The position numbers were made by a program, and so were the translations under genes. A DNA stretch of 64,000 nucleotides from Xanthobacter sp. YC-JY1 (GTDB lineage: Bacteria > Pseudomonadota > Alphaproteobacteria > Rhizobiales > Xanthobacteraceae): the NCBI RefSeq assembly GCF_021730305.1, contig NZ_CP032674.1, positions 3,705,001-3,769,000 on the forward strand, given 5' to 3'. The notes below the pieces were generated by a model. The model had not been told where the DNA came from. It made no database searches and worked only from the letters and a program-made list of their open reading frames with translations. Positions 26,241 through 34,460 of this stretch are shown one piece after another. Position 1 is the first letter of the stretch; each line of letters begins with the position of its first letter.

Positions 26241-27194
26241 ATGGCAGATCATCAGAAACCGTTGGGGTCAGGGTTCGGAGCGCACACGACCGCGTCGGAT
26301 GTGCTGTCTGGCATCGACTTGACCGGCAAGCGCGCGATCGTCACTGGCGGCCATTCGGGTCTTGGCCTAGAAACTACCAGAGCGCTGGCGGAGGCCGGCG
26401 CGGAAGTGATCATCGGCGTACGCGATCCCAAAGCAGCGAGGTCGGCGACGCGCGACCTTCCCAATGTGACAGTGGACGCTCTCGATCTTGGAGACCTCGC
26501 TAGCGTCGATTTGTTTGCGAAGCAGGTTCTAGCGTCCGGCCATCACATCGACATGCTAATCAACAATGCCGGCATTATGGCCTGCCCGGAAACACGTGTG
26601 GGCCCGGGATGGGAAGCGCAGTTTGCCACCAACCATCTCGGCCATTTCGCGCTGACGAACCTGATCTGGCCATTGCTAGAAGGTGGCGCGCGCGTGGTTT
26701 CCGTCTCCTCTGCCGGCCATCACAATTCGCCGATCCGCTGGGACGATGTACAGTTTGCGGACGGCTACAATAAATGGCTCGCCTATGGTCAGTCGAAGAC
26801 GGCGAACGCTCTGTTCGCGGTCCACCTCGACCGAGTAGGGCGGAAGCATGGCATCCGCGCTTTCTCGCTCCACCCCGGCAAAATATTCACGCCGCTCCAA
26901 CGCCACCTGACGCAGGCCGAGATGACCGCCGAAGGTTGGCTGGACGAAAATGGCAATCCCGCCGATCTAACTTTCAAGACTCCGGCACAAGGCGCGGCAA
27001 CACAGCTGTGGGCCGCGACATCACCTCAACTAGACAGCCTTGGCGGCCTCTATTGTGAGGATTGTGACATTGCCGTCCGGGCCGAAGCCGCTGGCGAACC
27101 TTTCGTCGGTGTCAAAGCCTATGCGACCGATGCGACCGAGGCCGAGCGAACGTGGAGCATGTCCGTGGAGTTGACAAAGATCGGGTCACGCTGA
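26241..27194 (+). CDS. SDR family oxidoreductase (WWOX/retinol-dehydrogenase-like)
   Basis: The 317-residue protein starts MADHQKPLGSGFGAHTTASD. It carries AIVTGGHSGLGLETTRALAE for NAD(P), NNAGIMACPE, the catalytic serine in VSVSSAGHHN, Tyr-x-x-x-Lys in YGQSKTANALFA, and FSLHPGKIFTPLQRHL. Oxidoreductases of this type are often induced by a neighbouring AraC regulator with a cupin domain. The window gives no pathway clue beyond the divergent regulator. Longer upstream starts would cross the shared promoter. Confidence 0.92.
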   Translation: MADHQKPLGSGFGAHTTASDVLSGIDLTGKRAIVTGGHSGLGLETTRALAEAGAEVIIGVRDPKAARSATRDLPNVTVDALDLGDLASVDLFAKQVLASGHHIDMLINNAGIMACPETRVGPGWEAQFATNHLGHFALTNLIWPLLEGGARVVSVSSAGHHNSPIRWDDVQFADGYNKWLAYGQSKTANALFAVHLDRVGRKHGIRAFSLHPGKIFTPLQRHLTQAEMTAEGWLDENGNPADLTFKTPAQGAATQLWAATSPQLDSLGGLYCEDCDIAVRAEAAGEPFVGVKAYATDATEAERTWSMSVELTKIGSR

Positions 27195-27249
27195 CGGTCG
27201 GAATAAGCGAAAATGCGGTGGCATCGGAAGTGTGGAAAGGAGCCGCCGT

Positions 27250-27594
27250 TGCCCCAAGTTTTATCCAGCGGTGAGTTCTTCCTGGCGGTTGGATTTGACC
27301 TTGTCGGTCGGGTGAACGGGGCGATCTGGCGCGGGTTTTTTGACTTGGCGCAGCGGCAGATCCCATCGCGGATGGAAGTGGCGGCGAATGCGGAGGGGGC
27401 TGCCAGCCGAGGGCGGAGTGCGGCCGGGACTCAGTATAGTCGGATCGCCCCCTGCCCTGGGCCTTTCTGGCCTGGCTCAGCGCCGAGAACAGCGTCTCGT
27501 TGAGCAGCTCGTCGCGCACCCGGTCGTTGAAACTCTCGAAGGCGCGTTCTGCAGGGGCTTGCCCGGCGCGATTTAATGCCATTCCACTTGTGCC
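27250..27594 (-). mobile_element. Degraded IS407-like 3' remnant
   Basis: The left boundary TGCCCC at 27250, and the sequence reading inward, closely match the right end of the intact element at 17357, with substitutions. The minus strand keeps pieces of OrfB, including [20 protein letters not shown], then SQARKAQGRGRSDYTESRPH and SALGWQ. The catalytic DDE core upstream is missing and the frame is broken. It represents an old, single-ended copy. Confidence 0.78.
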
Positions 27595-27640
27595 GCGTCT
27601 GCCCATCGGCGTTAGCCCAAGCTCGCCGATGGGCAGACGC
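27595..27640. repeat. 17-bp perfect inverted repeat
   Basis: GCGTCTGCCCATCGGCG (27595-27611) pairs perfectly with 27624-27640 across a 12-nt loop. It lies exactly at the broken end of the IS remnant and about 50 bp after the stop of the Gfo/Idh gene. There is no T-run on either side, so a classical terminator is not supported. It may be a duplication made by the rearrangement or a transcript-stabilising hairpin. Confidence 0.7.
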
Positions 27641-27690
27641 TAAGCGACGTCATCGCTCAATCCCTCAGAACTCGCAAAGAGAGGACCTTC

Positions 27691-28683
27691 TCAAACGAGA
27701 TCGACTGGTGCGTTCTGTCTCGCCGAGGCAAGCGCTGCGCTGATGATCTCGACCACCGGTCGGATCTCGACGGCTGAGGCTTGAGGCACCCTGCCCTCCC
27801 TGATTGCCAACGCGAATTCCCGGAACTGGTTGTCAAAGGCTTCATCGCCTTCAATGTAGGGGGTCAACGTACTGTCGATGACTTCCTGTCCATCCAGTTT
27901 CAGAATGCGGTCGTGGGTCAGCTGCATACTGCCATTCGGTCCGATAATCCAGCGTTCATTGGTGTGAGGACGCATGTTGAAGGACAGGTGACCTGTCGCC
28001 GTACTGCCGTCGGCGAAACCGAGAACCACGGTCGCCTGATCCTCACCCTGCCAGTTCTGCGGCTTGAGCTGCCCGGTCCGTGCGTAAACTGTGATCGGCT
28101 TCTCCCCCAGCAGCCACAATATTGTATCAATGACGTGCGGTCCGTTGAGACCGAGCGCCAGCCCGCCTGTGGCATCGGCCGACTTCCACCAATCGGCTTG
28201 CGCCTGAGGCACATCGACACCAAGGACATGAATGATGTCGAGCGGCCGGCCGAGTTCCGCGACGCGCTTCTTGGCCTCCTGAGCACCAGGAAAAAAGCGG
28301 CGACACTGCGCGACCATCAGAACGCGACCAGTTGCGTCGGCAGCGGCGATCATACGGTCGGCTTCGTCAACCGTGTTCGACAGTGGCTTCTCGACCAGCA
28401 CGTGCTTACCAGCTTCGAGCGCCTTGATGCTGACCGAGCAATGTAGGTGGTTGGGGACCGTCAGGACGATGGCATCGATCGATGCATCGCTGAGGATCTC
28501 GTCGAGATCGTGAGAGACGCGCTGGGCGCGAAAGCGCGTCGCCAATTCGCGCGTCTTCTCCGCCTCATGTGGCAGGCCGACGATGGCGACAAGTTCGGCG
28601 AGGTCGGGGTTGTTCTGGATTGCCGTGAGATGCGCCACAGCGATCCGGCCCGGACCGACCAGTGCGGTACGAAGTTTCGTCAT
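27691..28683 (-). CDS. Gfo/Idh/MocA family oxidoreductase
   Basis: The 330-residue protein has the N-terminal Rossmann fold (ALVGPGRIAVAHLTAI), the family E-K-P motif (KHVLVEKPLSNT, near residue 95) and the C-terminal alpha/beta domain (WWKSADATGGLALGLNGPHV, then IDTILWLLG) with the conserved aspartate/histidine region. These enzymes oxidise or reduce sugars, inositols or related polyols with NAD(P). It is the last gene of the TRAP-transporter operon, 14 bp after the SDR gene. Confidence 0.94.
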   Translation of the reverse strand: MTKLRTALVGPGRIAVAHLTAIQNNPDLAELVAIVGLPHEAEKTRELATRFRAQRVSHDLDEILSDASIDAIVLTVPNHLHCSVSIKALEAGKHVLVEKPLSNTVDEADRMIAAADATGRVLMVAQCRRFFPGAQEAKKRVAELGRPLDIIHVLGVDVPQAQADWWKSADATGGLALGLNGPHVIDTILWLLGEKPITVYARTGQLKPQNWQGEDQATVVLGFADGSTATGHLSFNMRPHTNERWIIGPNGSMQLTHDRILKLDGQEVIDSTLTPYIEGDEAFDNQFREFALAIREGRVPQASAVEIRPVVEIISAALASARQNAPVDLV

Positions 28684-28697
28684 GATGTCGATCCCGG

Positions 28698-29459
28698 CTA
28701 GTGGGTCACGAGGCCGCCATTCACATCGAGCGTTACGCCGGTGATGAAGCGGGCCTCGTCAGATGCGAGAAACACGATAGCGGGGGCAATATCCTCCGCG
28801 TCAGGGATGCGCCGAAGCGGCGTCTTGCTGATCAGGTCGCGTTCCTGCTCGGGCGACATGATCTCGGAGAGACGTTCGCCGCGGAAGGCGGTCGGCGCGA
28901 TGGCGTTTGCGGTGACGCCTTTGGGGCCATACTCATGGGCGATGTGCCGCGTGAGGCCGAGCGTGCCGGCCTTGGCTGCCGAATAATGAGAGCCGAGGAA
29001 ATAGCTGTAGGTGCGCGCCGCCAGCGACGACACATTGACGATGCGGCCATAGTTCTGCTTGACCATGGTCGGCAAAACCGCCTGACAGCACAGGAAAATG
29101 CTCTTCAGGTTGGTATCGACGATGCTGTTCCACTCCTGCTCGGAGGTGCCGATCAGCCCGTTATAGTGGTGATACCCGCCGGCGCAGTTTACGATGGCGT
29201 CGATACGCCCGTTCCTGTCCAAAGCCCTCTTGACCAAGGCATCGATCATCAGAGGCGATGTGACGTCGACCTTGACCGCGACGGACTGCTGATCCTCCGG
29301 CAAGGAGGCATTGATGTCCGCGGCGACTTTCTTCAGCCGGTCGATGTCTAGATCCGCGAGCACCAGCGAAGCGCCTTCCTGCGCCAGCATCCTTGAGGCT
29401 GCGGCCGCGAGCCCACGGGCGGCTCCGGTAACGATGACGGTCTTGTTCTCGAAACGCAT
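28698..29459 (-). CDS. Short-chain dehydrogenase/reductase
   Basis: A 253-residue SDR with TVIVTGAARGLAAAASRM, NCAGGYHHYNG, catalytic Ser in IVNVSSLAA, Tyr and Lys in SHYSAAKAGTLG, and the tail GVTLDVNGGLVTH. The coenzyme motif has alanines in place of the usual glycine/isoleucine (GLAAAA instead of GIGxAx), which may reflect altered coenzyme binding. It sits between the PEP-hydrolase-like gene and the Gfo/Idh gene in the TRAP operon, so it probably handles the imported acid. Confidence 0.93.
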   Translation of the reverse strand: MRFENKTVIVTGAARGLAAAASRMLAQEGASLVLADLDIDRLKKVAADINASLPEDQQSVAVKVDVTSPLMIDALVKRALDRNGRIDAIVNCAGGYHHYNGLIGTSEQEWNSIVDTNLKSIFLCCQAVLPTMVKQNYGRIVNVSSLAARTYSYFLGSHYSAAKAGTLGLTRHIAHEYGPKGVTANAIAPTAFRGERLSEIMSPEQERDLISKTPLRRIPDAEDIAPAIVFLASDEARFITGVTLDVNGGLVTH

Positions 29460-29471
29460 GGTCGCTCTCTT

Positions 29472-30299
29472 TCAGACTGACTGTTGCAGACGCTTGAACC
29501 GGCGCGCCTGATCGGTGATGGCGATCTCGGTCGGCAGGCGCTCCATACTGGAGGCCCCGAAGAATCCGGCGATGCCGCTAGTGTTGTTGAGGATGAAATC
29601 CACGTCTTCCGGCTCGGCGATGGGGCCGCCGTGACAGAGTACAAGAACGTCGGAACGGACTTTCCTGGCCGCGTCGTGCATGGACTGGACGCGCCGTGCG
29701 GCTTCCTCCAGCGACATGGCTGTCTGCGCGCCGATCGCGCCCTTGGTGGTCAGCCCCATATGCGGAACGATGATGTCGGCGCCGGCCTTCGTCATCGCCA
29801 CCGCTTCGTCCTCATTGAACACGTAGGGGCTGGTGAGCAGATCGAGCTCATGGGCGTGGCGGATCATGTCGACCTCGAGCCCATAGCCCATACCAGTCTC
29901 TTCGAAATTCGCGCGGATGATGCCGTCGAAGAGACCCACTGTCGGGAAGTTCTGAACGCCGGTGAAACCCATTTCCTTAAGCTGGCGAAGGAATTGCGGC
30001 ATGAGGCGAAATGGGTCGGTTCCGCAGACGCCGGCGAGCACGGGCGTGTGCCGGACCACGGGCAGGACCTCGCCGGCCATCTCGACGACGATGGCGTTAG
30101 CGTCGCCATAGGGCATCAGGCCGGCCATGGAGCCCCGGCCCGCCATGCGGTAGCGGCCGGAATTGTAGATGATAATGAGATCGACGCCGCCCGCTTCCGC
30201 GCATTTAGCCGACAGCCCGGTGCCCGCGCCCGCTCCGACAATTGCCGCGCCTGATGCGACCGTCGCCGCCAGTTTTTCGAGTGCTTGCTTACGGTTCAT
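29472..30299 (-). CDS. Phosphoenolpyruvate-hydrolase-like TIM-barrel protein
   Basis: The 275-residue protein ([20 protein letters not shown]) matches the TIM-barrel family annotated as PEP hydrolase. It has [62 protein letters not shown] and the C-terminal [20 protein letters not shown]. In plants and fungi this domain is fused to, or encoded beside, Tm-1-like ATP-binding domains. Here the Tm-1 partner lies 4 kb away at 34461 under the same repressor operator. The true reaction is not established; C-C cleavage or hydrolysis of a keto acid is plausible. Confidence 0.85.
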   Translation of the reverse strand: MNRKQALEKLAATVASGAAIVGAGAGTGLSAKCAEAGGVDLIIIYNSGRYRMAGRGSMAGLMPYGDANAIVVEMAGEVLPVVRHTPVLAGVCGTDPFRLMPQFLRQLKEMGFTGVQNFPTVGLFDGIIRANFEETGMGYGLEVDMIRHAHELDLLTSPYVFNEDEAVAMTKAGADIIVPHMGLTTKGAIGAQTAMSLEEAARRVQSMHDAARKVRSDVLVLCHGGPIAEPEDVDFILNNTSGIAGFFGASSMERLPTEIAITDQARRFKRLQQSV

Positions 30300-30329
30300 G
30301 AGACGTCCTTTCAGGAAATGTGCGGGCGC

Positions 30330-31616
30330 TTACAGGCCGAGCGCATGGACCAGCCCAAGCGACAGCCAGGGCACATAAGTGATGAGCAGGAGATTGAAGA
30401 TCAGGGCGGCCAGGAACGGCAGGCACGCCATCGCGACGTCCCACAGCGGGACTTTTGTGACGCTGGAGACCACGTAGAGCACGACGCCGACGGGCGGGTG
30501 GATGAAGGCCACGGCGAGATTGGCGATCATGATGACGCCGAAATGGATGGGATCGACGCCCACGCTCTTGATCGCCGGTAGAAGGATCGGCGTGAGGATC
30601 AGGACCGCCGCCAGCCCCTCCATGAAGATGCCGACGATCAGCAGAAGGATGTTCACCAGAAAAAGCAGCAGATATTTGTTGCCGCCCGACACGTCGACGA
30701 GGAACTCGGCGATCATCGCCGGCACCTGCTCGACCGTGAGGATGTATGAACTCAGCGACGCGCAGGCGATGAGGAACAGGGTCGAGGCCGAGATACGCGC
30801 CGACTTCAGCAGCAGCGCCGGCAATACCGAGACCTTGGTATCGCCATAGATAATGATGGCGACGACGGCGGAATAGATCACCGCGATCACGGAGGCTTCG
30901 GTGGGCGTGAAGTAACCCAGAGCAAATCCGCCAATGATGAAGGCCGGGGCAAAGACCGCGAAGAAGCTGGTCTTGCCCTCATGAACCAGTTTGCGGAACT
31001 CGAAGGGCTGGCGATCGCCCCAGCCGGCGCGCCTGACGATCAGATAATTAGTCGTCATCAGGAAGATTCCGCCGAGAATGCCAGGGACGGCGCCGGCGAC
31101 CAGCGCCGCCGATACCGGTACGTTGGCGGTCACGGCATAGACCACCGCGATGATGCTCGGCGGGATCAAGACATCGAGAGAAGCGGCGGCGGCAATCAGA
31201 CCGGCGGCGTAGGAGCGCGGATAGCCATGCTTTTCCAGTGAGTTGACCGATATCGGGGCAAGCGCCGCCGCGTCGGCAACCGACGAGCCAGATATGCCGC
31301 CGAAGATCATCGCGGCATTGATGACGACATTGCCGAGGCCGCCGCGAAACCCACCGACCAATGCCTGCGAGAAGCTGAAGATGCGCCGCGCAATGCCGCC
31401 GGAGTCCATCAGGAATCCCGTCAGCGCGAAGAACGGCACTGCGAGAAGCAGGAAGGAATCCATCGAATTGTACATCATGATGGGAATGATGCCGAAGGGG
31501 ACGGCCCCCGAGATCCCGATCGCCAGTACCGCCGCAAGACCCATGCTCACCGCGATAGGCGTCCCCAGACAGGCCAGGGCGACAAAGCCGATCACCCAAA
31601 TGAGTGCCATGCTCAT
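30330..31616 (-). CDS. TRAP transporter large permease (DctM)
   Basis: I start at MSMALIWVIGFVALACLGTP (31616), giving 428 residues with about 12 hydrophobic segments. Conserved DctM stretches are present: PFFALTGFLMDSGGIARRIF, GGISGSSVADAAALAPISV, IPPSIIAVVYAVTANVPVSA and AFIHPPVGVVLYVVSSVTKV. It forms the ion-coupled translocation channel with the small permease encoded just upstream. The gene is followed by the PEP-hydrolase-like gene after 30 bp. Confidence 0.95.
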   Translation of the reverse strand: MSMALIWVIGFVALACLGTPIAVSMGLAAVLAIGISGAVPFGIIPIMMYNSMDSFLLLAVPFFALTGFLMDSGGIARRIFSFSQALVGGFRGGLGNVVINAAMIFGGISGSSVADAAALAPISVNSLEKHGYPRSYAAGLIAAAASLDVLIPPSIIAVVYAVTANVPVSAALVAGAVPGILGGIFLMTTNYLIVRRAGWGDRQPFEFRKLVHEGKTSFFAVFAPAFIIGGFALGYFTPTEASVIAVIYSAVVAIIIYGDTKVSVLPALLLKSARISASTLFLIACASLSSYILTVEQVPAMIAEFLVDVSGGNKYLLLFLVNILLLIVGIFMEGLAAVLILTPILLPAIKSVGVDPIHFGVIMIANLAVAFIHPPVGVVLYVVSSVTKVPLWDVAMACLPFLAALIFNLLLITYVPWLSLGLVHALGL

Positions 31617-31642
31617 AATGATAGTTCCGGATTTTCGTTGGA

Positions 31643-32146
31643 CTACTCGGCGGCCGGCGGCAGTTGTGATGCCTCGTTCGACCGATCCACTACGTTTCCA
31701 GCTGCGTAGAGCGCGCCCAGCGCGCTCGCCACAGGCAGCGCGAGGCCGACCCAATAGATCGACATGGGGAAGGTGATGGCCGTCTGCTCCGACGCGACTA
31801 GGCCGGCGACCCACTCCGCGCTCAGCCAGAAAATGACCAGCATGAACACCAATGTGCCGACGCGGGCCACCAGCCGAAGCAGGGTTCTGACCGGAGCGGG
31901 CGTGGATTCGGCCAGCAGCACGAAGCCGATGTGCTCATTGTGCCTGACGCAGACCGCCGCGCCAAAGAACATCAGCCAGACCATGAGATAGCGGCTGATT
32001 TCCTCGGTCCAGGGCAGCGGATCGCCCATGAAGCGCGAGCCGATCTGCAGCACCACGAGGCTAAACAGCGCGATCATAATAATGATCAGGATCGCGCTTT
32101 CGAGCTGATCGAGCCCTCGGTCGATCGCTCGCCACGTTCCGCGCAT
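31643..32146 (-). CDS. TRAP transporter small permease (DctQ)
   Basis: The 167-residue protein has four hydrophobic segments and the DctQ core (VVLQIGSRFMGDPLPWTEEI, then SRYLMVWLMFFGAAVCVRHN). It bridges the binding protein and the large permease. It begins 4 bp after the binding-protein gene stop and precedes dctM by 26 bp, the canonical order. Confidence 0.94.
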   Translation of the reverse strand: MRGTWRAIDRGLDQLESAILIIIMIALFSLVVLQIGSRFMGDPLPWTEEISRYLMVWLMFFGAAVCVRHNEHIGFVLLAESTPAPVRTLLRLVARVGTLVFMLVIFWLSAEWVAGLVASEQTAITFPMSIYWVGLALPVASALGALYAAGNVVDRSNEASQLPPAAE

Positions 32147-32150
32147 CGCC

Positions 32151-33179
32151 TTAACTACCTACCGCCAACTGGGCGCGCTCGATCATGCCTACCGGCAGCT
32201 TCGCGCTCCACTGCTCCCACACCGGCGCGACCGCGCGCTTGAAAGCCTCACGGTTCTCGCTGGTGAGAACGTTCACCTCCATCCCCGCCTTGCGCATCGT
32301 GTCGATGACGTAAGCGCGCATCGACTTCTCCCGCTCGAACTTCGCTTCACCCGCCGTGCGGAAGGCATCGGTCAGAATGCGCCGAACGTCAGGCGGCAGG
32401 CTGTTCCACCGCGCCTTGTTGAAGGTCGGCATCAACGCATCGCCGGTATAGGCGGAGATGGTGAGGTATTCGGCGATGCTTTGCCACTTCTCGCCCACGA
32501 TGAATTCCGTCGGCCGCTCGGCGCCATCGAGCGTCCCGAGTTGAATGGCGGTGAACACTTCACCGAACGACATCGGCGTCGGCGTCGCACCCAATGCCCG
32601 GAAGGCCGCGACCCACAACGAGGTCTCCGGCACCCGGAAGCGAAGACCCTTGATGTCTTCGGGAGTTACAATGGGCCGTTTGACATTGACCCAGTGCCGC
32701 AGGTCGCGCGCCCAAATATCGACGGCGTAAAGGCCAAGCGGTTCGACGACCTTTTTGACGTCATCGCCGACACTGCTCGACACTAGCTTCTTCATGTCCT
32801 CGACGCCGGACAGCAGGAACGGCAGCGAGATGATGTCGGCGCGCGGCGTCCAGTTGTTGAGAATGCCGGTCGCCGTGATGGCGATGTCGATGGCGCCGGC
32901 CTGGTTCTGCTGAAATTGCGTCTTGAGATTGCCGCCGGCGAGCTGCGCGCCGGGAAAAATGGCGATGGTGACTTCGCCGTTGGTCTGTTTCTCGACGGCT
33001 GCCGCCATTTCAGACAGCACGCCGTGGGTGATCATCGTCGCCGGCTCGTCGTGCGACAGGCGCAGCTTGATCGGGGTCTGCGCAGTCGACACGGACGGGG
33101 CCAGGCCGACCGCTGAAAGAGGCACCGTCGCCGCAGCTGCCTTCAGCAGCCAACGGCGCGAGAATGTCTCGCGACGCAT
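32151..33179 (-). CDS. TRAP transporter substrate-binding protein (DctP)
   Basis: The 342-residue protein begins MRRETFSRRWLLKAAAATVP, a twin-arginine-like signal peptide ending STAQ. It shows the DctP fold (IKLRLSHDEPATMITHGVLS near the start; RFRVPETSLWVAAFRALGAT with the carboxylate-binding arginine; PMSFGEVFTAIQLGTLDGAE). The ligand is therefore probably an organic acid. It is the first gene of the operon and lies directly after a pair of LacI-type operators. Confidence 0.94.
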   Translation of the reverse strand: MRRETFSRRWLLKAAAATVPLSAVGLAPSVSTAQTPIKLRLSHDEPATMITHGVLSEMAAAVEKQTNGEVTIAIFPGAQLAGGNLKTQFQQNQAGAIDIAITATGILNNWTPRADIISLPFLLSGVEDMKKLVSSSVGDDVKKVVEPLGLYAVDIWARDLRHWVNVKRPIVTPEDIKGLRFRVPETSLWVAAFRALGATPTPMSFGEVFTAIQLGTLDGAERPTEFIVGEKWQSIAEYLTISAYTGDALMPTFNKARWNSLPPDVRRILTDAFRTAGEAKFEREKSMRAYVIDTMRKAGMEVNVLTSENREAFKRAVAPVWEQWSAKLPVGMIERAQLAVGS

Positions 33180-33216
33180 CGTATCCTCCCAGGTCTATTT
33201 TATAGCGTTCACTTTC

Positions 33217-33274
33217 CGTGAACGTTCACGATTCACTGGTAGCGATCGATCGATCATTTCCGTGAACGTTCACG
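33217..33274. promoter_or_regulatory. Twin LacI-type operators before the TRAP operon
   Basis: CGTGAACGTTCACG occurs at 33217-33230 and again at 33261-33274, 44 bp apart (about four helical turns). The second is part of the longer palindrome TCCGTGAACGTTCACGGA. A third copy lies at 34406. The two sites sit between the divergent dctP promoter and the lacI stop, where a LacI-family tetramer or dimer pair could loop or block transcription of dctP. Confidence 0.88.
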
Positions 33275-33330
33275 GAGAAATGTCACCGAATGTCAGGCCT
33301 GTCAAGCACGATGCTGCGGCAGCCGTAAGG

Positions 33331-34332
33331 TTACGAGGGAACAACCAGACGCGTAGGCAATCGGATCATCTCAGCTTCACCGGTACCGTTGATCATGCCG
33401 AGCAGCATGGCGACAGCCTTTCGCCCGATATTGTGGGTATCCTGCGCGATCACCGCGACGGGCGGATCGAGCAGCGCCGCCCAGGGAAAATCGTCGAAAC
33501 CCACCAGTTCCACGTCGACACCATGTCTCAGCCCCAGATGCCGCAGCGCCATCAACACGCCCTGCGTGATGCGCTGACTTGAGGTGATAATGGCGGTCGG
33601 CCGATCGGAACGCTGCAGAATCTCGATGGCCGCCTCGCATGCACCCTTCGGGTAAATTGTACCCGCTGCGGTCCAATGACGCTGGATCGGAAGGCCAAGC
33701 CGCTCCATGGCGCTTCGAAAACCTTCAAGACGCTCCTGCGACGTCATCAGATTGGGGCTGCCGACGACGGCGCCGATCTTGGTGTGGCCTCGCGCGACGA
33801 GATACTCGACCGCCGCGCCGGCGCCTTTCCGATTCTCGCTCAGCACCGCGCCGTAGAGCGGCGACGACAGGCTGCGATTGATCGCGACGACCGGAAACGT
33901 TTCCGGCAGATCGGTCTTAAGAAAATCGTGGTCGCCCTCTGCCGGGGCGACGATCAGCCCGTCGACGCGGCTTTCGAACAGATTGAGGATTGCCGTCCGC
34001 TCGCGATGAATGTCTTCGCTGGTGTTGGCGAGCAGCACGGAATAGCCGCGCTCGGTGGCCTCAGCCTCGACGCCGGCCGCCACCTCGGCGAAGAACAGGT
34101 TCTCGATATCGGAAACCACCAGCCCCAGCGCCTTGGACTGCGCGCTCCGCAGGCTGTTGGCGAGGCGGTTCGGACGGTAGCCCAGCTCGGCGGCGATCTT
34201 CAGCACGCGCTGCGACGTTTCGGCGTTGATCTCCCCAAATCCGTTAATGGCGCGCGAGACGGTCTGGTAGGAAACGCCGGCCGCGGCCGCGACATCTTTG
34301 AGCGTGACCGGGCGTCGGAGAGATTTCTGCAT
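33331..34332 (-). CDS. LacI family transcriptional regulator
   Basis: Preferred start MQKSLRRPVTLKDVAAAAGV (34332), giving 333 residues. The N-terminal LacI helix-turn-helix (VTLKDVAAAAGVSYQTVSRA) is followed by the hinge helix RPNRLANSLRSAQSKALGLV and a periplasmic-binding-like effector domain. It lies between the TRAP operon and the Tm-1-like gene, both of which carry the palindrome CGTGAACGTTCACG. That is a typical LacI/GalR operator shape with a central CG. I infer that it represses both units until the transported acid appears. Confidence 0.94.
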   Translation of the reverse strand: MQKSLRRPVTLKDVAAAAGVSYQTVSRAINGFGEINAETSQRVLKIAAELGYRPNRLANSLRSAQSKALGLVVSDIENLFFAEVAAGVEAEATERGYSVLLANTSEDIHRERTAILNLFESRVDGLIVAPAEGDHDFLKTDLPETFPVVAINRSLSSPLYGAVLSENRKGAGAAVEYLVARGHTKIGAVVGSPNLMTSQERLEGFRSAMERLGLPIQRHWTAAGTIYPKGACEAAIEILQRSDRPTAIITSSQRITQGVLMALRHLGLRHGVDVELVGFDDFPWAALLDPPVAVIAQDTHNIGRKAVAMLLGMINGTGEAEMIRLPTRLVVPS

Positions 34333-34405
34333 CGGAAGTCCATGCGCTGCGTCGGCGCGATAATAGGCTTTACAGGACGGCATTTCACCTTTTATGACCT
34401 TTAAT

Positions 34406-34419
34406 CGTGAACGTTCACG
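34406..34419. promoter_or_regulatory. LacI-type operator before the Tm-1-like gene
   Basis: The third perfect copy of CGTGAACGTTCACG, 42 bp upstream of the Tm-1-like ATG and about 75 bp upstream of the lacI start on the other strand. It can control the Tm-1-like gene and perhaps lacI itself. Confidence 0.87.
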
Positions 34420-34460
34420 GAGCGCGACACGAACGCTCCAGCGTCTCGAGGGAGGAGATC

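Noticed and set aside
27595-27640. Rho-independent terminator
   Set aside because: The hairpin is perfect but lacks a T-run on either strand.
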